Positions 28,296-38,010 of a stretch of DNA of 64,000 bases are shown in pieces. The stretch comes from Castellaniella denitrificans (GTDB lineage: Bacteria; Pseudomonadota; Gammaproteobacteria; Burkholderiales; Burkholderiaceae_B), in the NCBI RefSeq assembly GCF_042653765.1, contig NZ_JBHSEZ010000001.1, positions 186,001 through 250,000 of the forward strand, in the 5' to 3' direction. The position numbers were made by a program, and so were the translations under genes. Every line of letters begins with the position of its first letter. Positions within the stretch are counted from its first letter, which is position 1. The notes below the pieces were generated by a model. The model worked only from the letters and a program-made list of their open reading frames with translations. It made no database searches and had not been told where the DNA came from.

Positions 28296-28608
28296 CATCG
28301 TTGCGGCAGCCCTGATCGCCGGCGCGCTGATGGCGGGCCCCGCCGCCCACGCGGGCGACGTGGACGTCGGCATCTCCATCGGCATCCCCGGCTTCATCTG
28401 GGGCGGTCCGGCCTACTACCCGCCTCCGCCGCCGCGCTACTACCACCGCCCGCGCGTGGTCGTGGTGCCCGAACCCGTCTACGTGCCCGGCCCCGGCTAC
28501 CGCCAGGGCTGGGTGGATCGCGGCCATTACGACCGCCATCAGCGCAAGTACTGGAAGGAAGGCTGGAAACACGACCGGGGCCATCGCGGCCGCGGCTGGG
28601 ACGACTGA
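28285..28608 (+). CDS. small secreted Pro/Tyr-rich protein
   Basis: I do not assign a function to this 107-residue protein. It has a clear signal peptide (KKSIVAAALIAGALMAGP, cut near AHAGD). A Pro/Tyr stretch follows (YYPPPPPRYYHRPR), then a basic, His/Trp-rich end (DRHQRKYWKEGWKHDRGH). It resembles small periplasmic or cell-surface proteins common in betaproteobacteria. The ATG lies inside the 3' arm of repeat copy A, so translation may depend on opening that stem. It ends two bases from the convergent FMN reductase gene. Confidence 0.65.
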   Translation: MKKSIVAAALIAGALMAGPAAHAGDVDVGISIGIPGFIWGGPAYYPPPPPRYYHRPRVVVVPEPVYVPGPGYRQGWVDRGHYDRHQRKYWKEGWKHDRGHRGRGWDD

Positions 28609-28609
28609 C

Positions 28610-29185
28610 TCAGGCGGCCTCGGCAACGGTCTCGGCCGCCCGCAGGCGCCGCGCATGGACGGCCAGCGCGGCCAGCAGCTTGTCCAGCCCCTCGCGGACG
28701 ACGCCGTCCGTCAGTTCGCCGTCGGCGGAAAACTTCTCGTGGGCGGCGGAAACGAACAATTCGGGCTTGTTCAAGGGGTGCAGGTCCAGATAGACCAGCA
28801 CCTGGCGCAGGTGGTATTGCGCCCGCGCGCCGCCCAGGCCGCCCATGGACGCGCTGGCGATGGCCGCGGGCTTGCCCTGGAAGGGCGCCTCGGGCACGCG
28901 CGACAGCCAGTCGATGGCGTTCTTCAGCACGCCCGGGATCGAGTAGTTGTATTCCGGCGTGGCGATCAGGAACGCATCGGCCCGGGCCGCCTGGGCGGCC
29001 AGGCGCTGGACGGACGCCGGGAAACCCTGGGCCTGCGTGTCGCCGTTGTACAGCGGCACGTCGGACAGGTCGGCGATCTCGATGTCCATGCCCTCCGGGG
29101 CCTGCCGCCGCGCCTGTTCGAGCAGCAGATGATTGTAGGAACCCTGGCGCAGGCTGCCGCCGATGGCGAGAATGCGAATGGACAT
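28610..29185 (-). CDS. NADPH-dependent FMN reductase family protein
   Basis: This 191-residue flavodoxin-like reductase has the FMN-binding loop GSLRQGSYN near the N-terminus, TPEYNYSIPGVLKNAIDWLSR in the middle and SMGGLGGARAQYHLRQ. It is in the family of chromate and quinone reductases. The direct role is unknown. The gene before it on this strand is a pirin. Confidence 0.9.
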   Translation of the reverse strand: MSIRILAIGGSLRQGSYNHLLLEQARRQAPEGMDIEIADLSDVPLYNGDTQAQGFPASVQRLAAQAARADAFLIATPEYNYSIPGVLKNAIDWLSRVPEAPFQGKPAAIASASMGGLGGARAQYHLRQVLVYLDLHPLNKPELFVSAAHEKFSADGELTDGVVREGLDKLLAALAVHARRLRAAETVAEAA

Positions 29186-29296
29186 GATTGACTCCTATGG
29201 TCGATGAAGTGCGTCGAGACCCCGCCCGTCCGGAGCGGGGCCGATGAAAATAGGGAGGAATCGGCGGCCGGTGCGGAAGCCCGGCCGCCATGCGGC

Positions 29297-30160
29297 TCAC
29301 TGCGCCAGCACGCCGTCCCGGTAATCGCGCAGGGCCTGCTCGATTTCCTCGGGGGTGTTCATGACGAAGGGGCCGTACTGGACGACGGGCTCGTTCAGCG
29401 GCTTGCCGGCCAGCAGCAGGACCCGCGCGCCGTCGGCGCCCTTCGGCACCGCGGCAATATGCAGGGTGTCGCCCTGCGCGCCGAACCAGACGGTGTGCCC
29501 TGGTTCGACGGCCCGGCCGCCGGCATCCAGCCGCCCTTCGAACACGTACAGCAGGACTTGGTGGGTCGCCGGGATCGGGATGTCCACCGGCTGCCCCGCC
29601 ATGACGCGGACGTCGGCGATCAGCGGCTGGGTGGCGGGATTCGCCTGGCCCGGCCCCCGCAGCGGGCAGGTCGCCCAGGGAATGGTGCCGGCGATCACCT
29701 TGATGAAGCCGCCTTCGGGCAGTTCGGCCGCCGCGAGCGAATCGGCCGGAATGTCGCGATAGTGCGCGGGCTGCATCTTGTCCGCGGCCGGCAGATTCAG
29801 CCAGATCTGGAAGCCGCGCAGCAGGCCGTTTTCCTGCTGGGGCATTTCCTCGTGGACGATGCCGCGCCCGGCGGTCATCCATTGCACGCCCCCGGCCTTC
29901 AGGTCGCCTTCGTTGCCCAGATGGTCGCGATGGCGCATGTGGCCGTCGACGATGTAGGTCACGGTCTCGAAGCCGCGATGCGGATGCGGCGGAAAACCCG
30001 CGACGTAGTCGTCCGGATCGTCGGAGGAAAACGCGTCCAGCATCAGGAAGGGATCCATGCGGAACTGCCGCTGCTGCCCCAGGGCGCGCAGCAGGCGCAC
30101 GCCCGCGCCGTCCTGGGTGGGCTGGGCGGGAAGGATCCGGGTGACGGCTCGATGGGACAT
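29297..30160 (-). CDS. pirin family protein
   Basis: This 287-residue bicupin has metal-binding His residues in HPHRGFETVTYIVDG and HRDHLGNEG, then GGVQWMTAGRGIVHEEMP. Bacterial pirins can act as quercetinases or metabolic regulators. The start MSHRAV is taken four residues into the longer frame. A LysR gene is divergent 94 bases away and is its probable regulator. Confidence 0.92.
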   Translation of the reverse strand: MSHRAVTRILPAQPTQDGAGVRLLRALGQQRQFRMDPFLMLDAFSSDDPDDYVAGFPPHPHRGFETVTYIVDGHMRHRDHLGNEGDLKAGGVQWMTAGRGIVHEEMPQQENGLLRGFQIWLNLPAADKMQPAHYRDIPADSLAAAELPEGGFIKVIAGTIPWATCPLRGPGQANPATQPLIADVRVMAGQPVDIPIPATHQVLLYVFEGRLDAGGRAVEPGHTVWFGAQGDTLHIAAVPKGADGARVLLLAGKPLNEPVVQYGPFVMNTPEEIEQALRDYRDGVLAQ

Positions 30161-30253
30161 GATCGGCTCCAATGATGGGTTGCCGTCATTATGAGATCAT
30201 ATAATTGGATTAACAACAGTAAAAATCCAGGCTTTTTGATCTATAAATTCGAT

Positions 30254-31162
30254 ATGAATGACATCATCCCGATCGCCTGGTGGCAGGCGCTGCTGGCCGT
30301 GGTCGACCAGGGCGGCTACGCGCAGGCCGCCGAATTCCTGGGAAAGAGCCAGTCCGCCGTCAGCTATTCCATCCAGCGGCTCGAAGACCACCTGGGCCTG
30401 CGCGTATTCCGGACGGAGGGCCGGCGCGCCGTGCCCACTCCGGCCGGCCAGGTCCTGCTGCGGCGCGCCCGTTTGCTGGTCGACCATGCCCAAAACCTGG
30501 AATCGGCGGCGCGCGAACTGGCCGCCGGCCGCGAATCGCTACTGCGCCTGGCGGTAGACGCCCTGTTCCCGGAATGGCTGCTGCTGCGGGCCCTGGCCGT
30601 GTTCGGCGCGGACTGCGGTTCGACCCGGATCGAAGTCCTGGAGACCGTCCTCAGCGGCACCGACGAGGCCCTGGCGCGCCGCGAGGCCGACCTGGTCGTC
30701 ACGCCCCGCATTCCCCAGGGCTTCAGCGGCGAACCCCTGCTGCGGGTCCGCTTCGTGGCGGTCGCCGCGCCCGGCCATGCCTTGCACGCCCTGGGGCGGC
30801 CGGTCGAATGGGCCGACCTGCGCCAGCACCGGCAACTGGTGGTGCGGGATTCGGGAACGCGGCGCCAGGACGCCGGCTGGCTGGATGCCGAGCAGCGCTG
30901 GACCTTCGCCCACATGGCCGGATCCATCCGCGCCGCCTGCGCTGGCCTGGGCTTCGCCTGGTACCCCGAACTGCGCATCCGCGAAGAACTGGCCGACGGT
31001 CGGCTGCGGCCCCTGCCGCTGGCCGAGGGCCGCCACCGCTACGCCACGCTGTACCGGGTGTTCGCCCGGCCGGAATTCCCCGGCCCGGCCTGCCGGGAAC
31101 TGGCCGACGTCCTGGAGCGCCTGACCCGGGAACAGGCCGGAGACGCGGCGATCCTGGAATGA
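30254..31162 (+). CDS. LysR-type regulator
   Basis: This 302-residue transcriptional regulator has a winged helix in residues 8-65 (QAAEFLGKSQSAVSYSIQRL, then LGLRVFRTEGRRAVPTPAG). The C-terminal effector domain reads LRLAVDALFPEWLLLRAL and on. The start MNDIIPIAWW is the Met just before the HTH. The intergenic DNA to the pirin gene is AT-rich and holds TATAAT at 30200-30205. A divergent arrangement with pirin suggests local control. Confidence 0.92.
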   Translation: MNDIIPIAWWQALLAVVDQGGYAQAAEFLGKSQSAVSYSIQRLEDHLGLRVFRTEGRRAVPTPAGQVLLRRARLLVDHAQNLESAARELAAGRESLLRLAVDALFPEWLLLRALAVFGADCGSTRIEVLETVLSGTDEALARREADLVVTPRIPQGFSGEPLLRVRFVAVAAPGHALHALGRPVEWADLRQHRQLVVRDSGTRRQDAGWLDAEQRWTFAHMAGSIRAACAGLGFAWYPELRIREELADGRLRPLPLAEGRHRYATLYRVFARPEFPGPACRELADVLERLTREQAGDAAILE

Positions 31163-31187
31163 CCGGGACCGCGCCCGGGACCGCGGA

Positions 31188-32174
31188 TCAAAGCCCGACG
31201 TTGTCCTTTTCCAGGACCTGTTCGGCGCGGTAGCTGGACCGCACCAGCGCGCCGGAGACGACTTCGCGGAAGCCCTTGGACAGGCCCAGGTCGCGGTAGG
31301 CGCGGAACTGCTCGGGCGTGACGAAGCGGCGCACCGGCAGGTGGTTGGCCGTGGGCCGCATGTACTGGCCGAAGGTCAGGATGTCGACGTGGGCGGCGCG
31401 GATGTCATCCATCGCCTGCTCGATTTCCTCGTCGGTCTCGCCCAGGCCCAGCATGATGCTGGTCTTGGTCAGGGTGTGCGGCGCGTAGGCCTTGGCGTGG
31501 GCCAGCACGTCCAGGGTCTGGCGGTAGCCGGCGCGCGCGTCGCGCACCACATGGGTCAGGCGTTCCACGGTTTCCACGTTCTGGGCGAAGGTGGTCAGGC
31601 CGGCGTCCAGGATCTTTTCCACGCAGCCGTGGTCGCCCCGGAAGTCGGGGGTCAGGGCCTCGACCGCCGTCTTCGGCGAACGTTCGTGGATGGCGCGGAT
31701 ACAGGCGGCGTAGTGGCCCGCTCCGCCGTCGATCAGGTCGTCGCGGTCGACCGAGGTGAGCACCACGTATTTCAGCTGCATCAGCGCCACCGCGTCGGCC
31801 ACGCTCTCCGGCTCGCCGTGGTCCAGCCAGCCGTGGGGATTGCCGGTGCTGACGGCGCAGAACTTGCAGGCCCGCGTACAGACCGAGCCCATCAGCATCA
31901 GGGTCGCCGTGCCCCGCCCCCAGCATTCGGCGATGTTGGGGCACTTGGATTCGGCGCAGACCGTGTTCAGCTTGTGCGTCTCGACGATCTCGCGGACTTC
32001 CTGGTAGCGCGCGCCCGACGGGATGCGCACCCGCAGCCAGGAAGGCTTGGGCGCGGAATCGGGGATTTCGGTGAGCTCGCTGGGCCGCATGCCGTCCTTG
32101 ACGGCCTTGGTGCCTTGCGGACTGATGAATTTCGACCCCGAACGGGCGCGGATGATGGGGACTTCGGTCGTCAT
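31188..32174 (-). CDS. lipA: lipoyl synthase LipA
   Basis: This 328-residue radical-SAM enzyme inserts two sulfurs into octanoyl chains on E2 and H proteins. The auxiliary cluster Cys are in CAESKCPNIAEC, the radical-SAM cluster in CTRACKFC, and the C-terminal serine motif is RSSYRAEQ. The start MTTEVP is the Met of normal family length. lipB is not in the window. Confidence 0.97.
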   Translation of the reverse strand: MTTEVPIIRARSGSKFISPQGTKAVKDGMRPSELTEIPDSAPKPSWLRVRIPSGARYQEVREIVETHKLNTVCAESKCPNIAECWGRGTATLMLMGSVCTRACKFCAVSTGNPHGWLDHGEPESVADAVALMQLKYVVLTSVDRDDLIDGGAGHYAACIRAIHERSPKTAVEALTPDFRGDHGCVEKILDAGLTTFAQNVETVERLTHVVRDARAGYRQTLDVLAHAKAYAPHTLTKTSIMLGLGETDEEIEQAMDDIRAAHVDILTFGQYMRPTANHLPVRRFVTPEQFRAYRDLGLSKGFREVVSGALVRSSYRAEQVLEKDNVGL

Positions 32175-32355
32175 GGAAAACCTGCGGGAAATGGTCGGAA
32201 TCGGGCGCCCGTCACCCCCGGCGGACGCCTGTGCGGATAGTACCACGCGCCCCCGCGAGAACCGCCGCACCCGACCCGGCGATGCGGCCATAGGGATTAT
32301 TCCGGACTGTTTCGGACTGTTTCGCAACACTGCCCGGCCCGGTATACTCCCCGCC

Positions 32356-33951
32356 ATGTTGCCGGCCCCGCCCCCGAAGATCCCCCTGCTCGCCCGCCCG
32401 CCCGGCACCGCCCTGGCGCTGCTGTGCCTGCTGGGCATGGCCGCGCTCTGGACGACGCTGTGCGCCCTCAGCCATTCCGCTCCCGACCTGGACGGGATGG
32501 AGGAACTCGTCTGGGCGGCCAGCCTGGAACTGGGCTATCCCAAGCATCCGCCCCTGCCCTCGTGGTTCATGCACGTGGCCACGGAACTGCTGGGCCGGCC
32601 CGTGTGGCTGCCTTTCCTGATGGGGCAGGCCTTCTCGGCGCTGGGGCTGTGGTTCGTGTGGAAGCTGGGCCGCGACATCACCACGCCCCACCGGGCGCTG
32701 ATCGCCACCCTGCTGGTCTCGGTGACCGCCTATTTCTCGCTGCGCGGCACGATCTACAACCACAACACGGCGCAGCTCTGGTCGATCGCCGCCTCGATCT
32801 GGCTGTTCCACCGGGCGCTGCGCGGCGGCCGGATGCGCGACTGGGCGCTGCTGGGCGCGGTCGGCGGCCTGGCGATGCTGACCAAGTACAGCGCCCTGAT
32901 CCAGTTCGCCGCCTTCTTCCTGTATGCGCTGCGCAGCGGCGCCCTGCGCCGCCCGGACACCTGGCGCGGCATCGCCGTCGCCGCCCTGGCCTTCCTGGTC
33001 GTGCTGAGCCCGCACCTGTGGTGGCTGGACCAGCACCGGTTCGAGCCGCTGCGCTACGCCGACGCCTCGCTGCAGGCGGGCGGCCGGCTGGCCGCCCTGA
33101 AGGACCTGCTGGACTTCACCCTGGACCAGGCCGGGCGCCTGGCGCCCATGGCGCTGGCGCTCGCCGCCTGGACCCTGTGGCGCAAGCGCCGGGGCGACCG
33201 GGCCCCGGGCCACGCGGCCAACGATGAATGCTTCGCGGGGACGGTCGCCGCCCCGCGCTACTGGCACGATCTGGCCCCCGAGGACCGGCAATTCCTGCTG
33301 TGGGTCGGCCTGGGACCCTTTCTCAGCACGGTGCTGGTCTCGGTGGCCCTGGGCTCGCGGCTGGAGGCTTCCTGGGCCAGCACCTTCTTCGTGCTGTTCG
33401 GCTTCTACGGACTGGGCTGGCTGCGCGGCCCCGAGGCGGTGCAGCTGCGCCGCATCCTGATCCTGGCGGCGGCGCTGCATGTCCTGATGGCCGTCGGCTA
33501 CGCCGCCGCCCGGGGGCCGATCGCCCACCTGACGGGCTACGCCGCCCGCTCCACCTACCCCGGACCGGAGCTGGCTGCGCACGCGCTGCGGCACTGGCGG
33601 GATCATCAGCCGGGAAGGCCCCTGCGCGTGGTGGTCTCGAACACCTGGCTGGGCGGCAACATCGCCGTGCACATCGGCCCCGAGGCCCAGGTCTGGATCG
33701 ACGCCAGCGACGAGCACTCCCCCTGGTTCGCGCCGGGAACCGCCCTGCGCTGCGGCGCGCTGGTCGCCTATAGCGGGAATGGGCGCGCCGTGCCTGCCCC
33801 CGCCGTGCGGGCGCTGGTCGATGCGGCGCCCTGGAAAGGCGTGGACGAAGTGCCCTGGTCCGGCCCCAAGGGGCCGGTGATCGACCTGCATTGGGCCGTG
33901 CTGCCCGCCACACCCGACTGCCTGAAGGGCGACCAGGCGGGCGCCGAATAA
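32356..33951 (+). CDS. GT39/ArnT-like membrane glycosyltransferase
   Basis: This 531-residue integral membrane protein has about 10-11 helices. It has the GT-C N-terminal loop with acidic residues (SAPDLDGMEELVWAASLELG), then YPKHPPLPSWFMH and a long C-terminal periplasmic part. This pattern belongs to the ArnT/PMT group (GT39), which transfers sugars from polyprenyl phosphate to lipid A or other acceptors. The acceptor is not known. It shares no operon and is divergent from lipA. Confidence 0.8.
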   Translation: MLPAPPPKIPLLARPPGTALALLCLLGMAALWTTLCALSHSAPDLDGMEELVWAASLELGYPKHPPLPSWFMHVATELLGRPVWLPFLMGQAFSALGLWFVWKLGRDITTPHRALIATLLVSVTAYFSLRGTIYNHNTAQLWSIAASIWLFHRALRGGRMRDWALLGAVGGLAMLTKYSALIQFAAFFLYALRSGALRRPDTWRGIAVAALAFLVVLSPHLWWLDQHRFEPLRYADASLQAGGRLAALKDLLDFTLDQAGRLAPMALALAAWTLWRKRRGDRAPGHAANDECFAGTVAAPRYWHDLAPEDRQFLLWVGLGPFLSTVLVSVALGSRLEASWASTFFVLFGFYGLGWLRGPEAVQLRRILILAAALHVLMAVGYAAARGPIAHLTGYAARSTYPGPELAAHALRHWRDHQPGRPLRVVVSNTWLGGNIAVHIGPEAQVWIDASDEHSPWFAPGTALRCGALVAYSGNGRAVPAPAVRALVDAAPWKGVDEVPWSGPKGPVIDLHWAVLPATPDCLKGDQAGAE

Positions 33952-33967
33952 CCGGACAGCGGGCGGG

Positions 33968-36121
33968 TCAGAAGGCGAAATGCCCGCCCGGCCGCAAGTC
34001 CGTGCCGTTGGCCAGCAGCGGCTCGAAATCGATGGGCGCCAGGGGCCGGGCGAACAGGTAGCCCTGGCCGTAGTCGCAGCCGGCGGCGGCCAGCAGCTCG
34101 TACTGCTCGCGCGACTCGATGCCTTCGGCCACCACGCGCAGGCCCAGCTTGTGCGCCAGCAGGATGACAGCCTCGCACAAGGCCAGGTCGGGGCCGTCCG
34201 GACTGAGATTGGCCACGAAGGACTGGTCGATCTTGAGGAAATCGATGTTGAACTTGCGCAGGTAGGACAGCGAGGAATAGCCGGTGCCGAAGTCGTCGAG
34301 CGCGACCTGCATCCCGGCGTCGCGGAAGGCGTCCAGTTGGCGCTGAATGCGCACGTCGCCGGAATCGATCAGCAGGCCTTCGGTGATTTCGACGATGACC
34401 TGGCGCGGCGACAGGCCCAGGGTGTCCAGGTGGCTGCGCCAGAAGGCGTGGTCCAGGCCCTCGTGGCGCAGCTGCGCCGGGGAGATGTTGACGCTGACCT
34501 GGATGTCCAGCCCGTACTGGCGGCGCCATTCGGCCACCTGGCGGGTGGCCTCGCAGAACACCCAGTCGCCGATGGGGCGGATGATGCCGGTTTCCTCGGC
34601 CAGGGGAATGAATTCGCTGGGCGACACCAGCCCCCGCACTGGATGATGCCAGCGCAGCAGGGTCTCGGCCTTGACGATGCGGCCGCTGGCCAGGTCGACG
34701 ATGGGCTGGAAATCCAGCGAGAACTGGCTCTGGTCCAGCGCCAGGTGCAGGTCGTTGACCAGCCGCATGCGGGTCTGGGCCTGCTCCTGCATCGACAGCG
34801 TGAAGTAGCAGCTGCGGTTGCGGCCCTCGGCCTTGGCGGCATACATGGCCTGGTCGGCATTGTTCAGCAGGGATTCGGCGTCGGCGGCGTCGTCGGGGTA
34901 GAAGGTGATGCCGATGCTGGTGGAAATGAAGACGGTCTCGACCCCCAGGCGGAAGGGCTCGGCCAGCCTGCGCAGGATGTTGCGGGTCAGGCGCTCGACG
35001 TCGCGCGGTTCGCGGATGTCGTCCAGCAGGACCGTGAATTCGTCGCCGCCCAGCCGGGCCACGGTGTCGCTCTGGCGCACGCAGCCGCTGAGCCGCCGTG
35101 CGGCTTCCTTGAGCAGTTCGTCGCCCATGGCGTGGCCCAGGGTGTCGTTGATTTCCTTGAAGCGGTCCAGGTCCAGGAACAGCAGCCCCGTGCGGCTGCC
35201 GGTGCGCCGCGACTTGCGGATGCTCTGTTCCAGGCGGTCGTGGAACATCTGCCGGTTGGGCAGGTCGGTCAGGCGGTCGAAATTGGCCTGCTTCCAGATG
35301 ATGGCTTCGGCCTGCTTGATCTCGGCGATGTTGGAGAAGATCATCACCCGGCGGTGGACCTCGCCGTCCGCGCCGTAGGACGTGTTGATGCTGAGCCACT
35401 CGGGGTAGAGCTCGCCGTTGGCGTGCTGGCCCCAGTGCTCGCCCTGCCAGCTGCCGGTCTCCATCACCGTGCGCCACATGGTCCGGTAGAACTCCCGGTC
35501 GTGGCAGGGGGAATTCAGGCAGCGGACGTGCCGGCCGATGACCTCGGATTCGGGACGACCCCGCAGCTTCACGAACGCCGGATTGACGTCCAGGATGAAG
35601 CCCTTGGGGTCCAGCACCAGCATGCCTTCGCTGGTGCTGCGGTAGACGAGCGAAGCCAGCTCGGCCTGGCGGTCGGTGTCGGGCAGGCCCGCCTTGCGCG
35701 GACGCATGACGTACAGATGGCTGTGGCCGGTGGGCGACGGGATGTGCGTGGCGGCGCCCGCCAGCATCATGGGCTGGCGCTGGCGGTCCAGGCCCTGCCC
35801 CCGCCACGGCAGGGTGTTGCGCGTGCCGGGCTGGCGCAGCCGCAGGTTGATTTCGCCGACGTCGGGCAGCAGGGCCTCGACGCCCAGCCCGATGGCCGCG
35901 CCCTTGCGGTAGCCGAACAGGCGCTCGGCGCTGCGGTTCATGTAGACGATGACGCCGTGCGTGTCCGTCGCCAGGAAGGCGTCCTGGGAATAGTCCCCCA
36001 GCCGGATCAGGGCCAGGATGTGGGAACGGTCGGCGTGTTCGGACGGTAGCAATGCGGCGACGTCAGGACCGGGTTCCTGGACATAGAGGGGGACGGGGGG
36101 CTTGAGCAGGGGGAACATCAC
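33968..36121 (-). CDS. PAS-PAS-GGDEF-EAL cyclic-di-GMP protein
   Basis: This is a 717-residue signalling protein. PAS 1 is about 35-110, PAS 2 about 155-275 (STSEGMLVLDPKGFILDVNPAF), GGDEF about 285-440 and EAL about 455-705. The cyclase motif is LGGDEF, intact. The phosphodiesterase motif reads ETLLRW where EALLRW is canonical, while DDFGTGYSSL and KIDQSFV are intact, so hydrolysis may be retained. It has no membrane segment. The net activity cannot be read from sequence. Confidence 0.93.
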   Translation of the reverse strand: MMFPLLKPPVPLYVQEPGPDVAALLPSEHADRSHILALIRLGDYSQDAFLATDTHGVIVYMNRSAERLFGYRKGAAIGLGVEALLPDVGEINLRLRQPGTRNTLPWRGQGLDRQRQPMMLAGAATHIPSPTGHSHLYVMRPRKAGLPDTDRQAELASLVYRSTSEGMLVLDPKGFILDVNPAFVKLRGRPESEVIGRHVRCLNSPCHDREFYRTMWRTVMETGSWQGEHWGQHANGELYPEWLSINTSYGADGEVHRRVMIFSNIAEIKQAEAIIWKQANFDRLTDLPNRQMFHDRLEQSIRKSRRTGSRTGLLFLDLDRFKEINDTLGHAMGDELLKEAARRLSGCVRQSDTVARLGGDEFTVLLDDIREPRDVERLTRNILRRLAEPFRLGVETVFISTSIGITFYPDDAADAESLLNNADQAMYAAKAEGRNRSCYFTLSMQEQAQTRMRLVNDLHLALDQSQFSLDFQPIVDLASGRIVKAETLLRWHHPVRGLVSPSEFIPLAEETGIIRPIGDWVFCEATRQVAEWRRQYGLDIQVSVNISPAQLRHEGLDHAFWRSHLDTLGLSPRQVIVEITEGLLIDSGDVRIQRQLDAFRDAGMQVALDDFGTGYSSLSYLRKFNIDFLKIDQSFVANLSPDGPDLALCEAVILLAHKLGLRVVAEGIESREQYELLAAAGCDYGQGYLFARPLAPIDFEPLLANGTDLRPGGHFAF

Positions 36122-36267
36122 ACGGGCGGGAGTGGATGTAGGTCAGTCGTCACGATGGAGTCCGCTGAAAAACCTGCAACTTATCGAGTTTTAACACGTC
36201 GGCATGGTTAGTCACCATCGGTATTATCCATGAGGGCGGCCGCGAATGCACGCCAACCCCACCCGCG

Positions 36268-36915
36268 TCAGGGGGCTTCGCCGAAGTATTCCTTAAACCG
36301 GTGGCCCAGCTTGCGCGCCTTGGTGCGCAGGTACTGCTCGTTGTAGGGATTGCGGTTGACCTGCAGCGGAATGTGCTCGGCGACCTGGATGCCCAGGTCC
36401 GCCAGTACGCGCTCCTTGCGCGGATTGTTGGTCATCAGGCGCACGCTGCGGATGCCGAAATGGTCCAGCATGGGCCGGCACAGGTCGTAGCGGCGCATGT
36501 CGGCCGGAAACCCCAGGCGTTCGTTGGCCTCGACCGTGTCGGCGCCCTCGTCCTGCAGCTGGTAGGCGCGGATCTTGTTCAGCAGCCCGATGCCGCGGCC
36601 TTCCTGGCGCAGGTACAGGAGGATGCCGCGTCCCTCTTCCGCGATGCGCTGCAGGGCGGCCTCGAGCTGGGCGCCGCAATCGCAGCGCTGGCTGAACAGG
36701 GCGTCGCCCGTCAGGCACTCGGAATGGATGCGCGCTAGCACCGGCTCGTCCCCGAACGGCTCGCCCAGCGTCAGGGCCACGTGCTCCTTGCCCGTGGCGG
36801 GCTCGGCGAAAGCGTGGATCCGGAAGACGGCCCAGGGCATGGGCAGCTGGCTGGAAGCGACATATTCGAGGATGCCGCCGTCCGCGGCGGGCGCGGAACC
36901 GGAAGGGGTGGACAT
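36268..36915 (-). CDS. ribA: GTP cyclohydrolase II
   Basis: This 215-residue enzyme opens the imidazole ring of GTP, the first step of riboflavin synthesis. The zinc Cys are in CLTGDALFSQRCDCG, followed by LRQEGRGIGLLNKI and the C-terminal RLMTNNPRKERVL. It stands apart from other rib genes, and I see no FMN riboswitch before it. Confidence 0.96.
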   Translation of the reverse strand: MSTPSGSAPAADGGILEYVASSQLPMPWAVFRIHAFAEPATGKEHVALTLGEPFGDEPVLARIHSECLTGDALFSQRCDCGAQLEAALQRIAEEGRGILLYLRQEGRGIGLLNKIRAYQLQDEGADTVEANERLGFPADMRRYDLCRPMLDHFGIRSVRLMTNNPRKERVLADLGIQVAEHIPLQVNRNPYNEQYLRTKARKLGHRFKEYFGEAP

Positions 36916-36946
36916 GGGGAACGCGTCGTGGAGGGAATGGAACGGG

Positions 36947-37858
36947 CTATAGAGTAACACCCCGGCCACGCGCGGCGGCCCGGTACCGGCCCGGCGTGAG
37001 GCCGGTGGCGCGCAGGAACGCGCGGCTGAGGTGGCTGGCATTGCCGAAGCCGCATCGCGAGGCCACCCCGGCCAGATCGTCCCGGGACCGGGCCAGCAAT
37101 GCGCGCGCGTGCGCCAGCCTGCGCCCCAGCACCCAGGCATGGGGCGGCTCGCCGAACGAGACGCGGAACATGCGCGCGAAATGATAGGTGGACAGGGCCG
37201 CCACGCCCGCCAGCTCGTCCAGCGTCAGGGCTTCGTCCAGGTGGGCGTCGATGTAATCCCGCACCCGGCGCCGCACGGCCGGCGCCAGCCCGCCCGAGCC
37301 GGCGGCCTCGCCGGAACGGCCGGTATCCCGCGCCAGCAGATGGTGCAGCACGGCCTCGGCGGCGCCGCTGGCGGCCAGCCGCCCGGCCGGCACGCCCCAG
37401 TCCGCGGCCAGCAGCGCGCGGCATGCCTGTTCCAGGAACGGGTCCCGGATGTACGTGCGATCGCGCAGTTCCAGTTCGCGGGGCTCACGGTCCAGCCGCA
37501 TGACGGCTTCGCGCGCCAGGCGCCGGGGCGCGATGTACAGATGCAGGAAACGCACGTCCTCGTTCATGCTCCAGCGCGAACGATGCCGGTCGGGCAGCAC
37601 GCAGAACTTGCCCGCCCCGCCGCGCAGATCGCGGTGGCCCAGGCGAAAGCAGGTCTCGCCGCCGCGCAGGTACAGCGACAGGGTATGGTGGCCGGGCATG
37701 TCGTAATCGATCAGGCCGCTGCCGACGCGCTGGTCGCGGCTCCACTGGGCCGCGGCCAGGCCTTCGCCCAGCGTGGCGGCGCGATCCAGCCCGACCCGGG
37801 CGTTCCGCAGTCGGTGGAACAGGATGAAATCGGACGGATCCGAGGCGAACGCGTTCAT
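36947..37858 (-). CDS. AraC-family regulator
   Basis: This 303-residue regulator has an N-terminal cupin-like ligand region and two C-terminal helix-turn-helices (about 205-300). The second carries the family signature in the segment VASRCGFGNASHLSRAFLR. It is divergent from the EamA exporter gene, 152 bases apart, and probably controls it. The inducer is unknown. Confidence 0.9.
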   Translation of the reverse strand: MNAFASDPSDFILFHRLRNARVGLDRAATLGEGLAAAQWSRDQRVGSGLIDYDMPGHHTLSLYLRGGETCFRLGHRDLRGGAGKFCVLPDRHRSRWSMNEDVRFLHLYIAPRRLAREAVMRLDREPRELELRDRTYIRDPFLEQACRALLAADWGVPAGRLAASGAAEAVLHHLLARDTGRSGEAAGSGGLAPAVRRRVRDYIDAHLDEALTLDELAGVAALSTYHFARMFRVSFGEPPHAWVLGRRLAHARALLARSRDDLAGVASRCGFGNASHLSRAFLRATGLTPGRYRAAARGRGVTL

Positions 37859-38010
37859 GATCCGCCCATCGTACGCCAGGCGGCGGGCCCGCGCGCGGGC
37901 CCTGGCCCCCCGGTCCGACAAATGCGCAAGAAACGGCAATCGGAAGGCCGGCCGCGCGACTAGACTACGACGCTCGGGGGACCGCGCCCCATCCGACGAC
38001 GACCGCCATC

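Noticed and set aside
33980..36049. 689-residue plus-strand frame opposite the GGDEF-EAL gene
   Set aside because: The GGDEF/EAL motifs on the other strand are unambiguous; this frame is low-complexity shadow.
36916..36946. FMN riboswitch before ribA
   Set aside because: Only 31 bases separate the genes and no RFN-like pattern is present.
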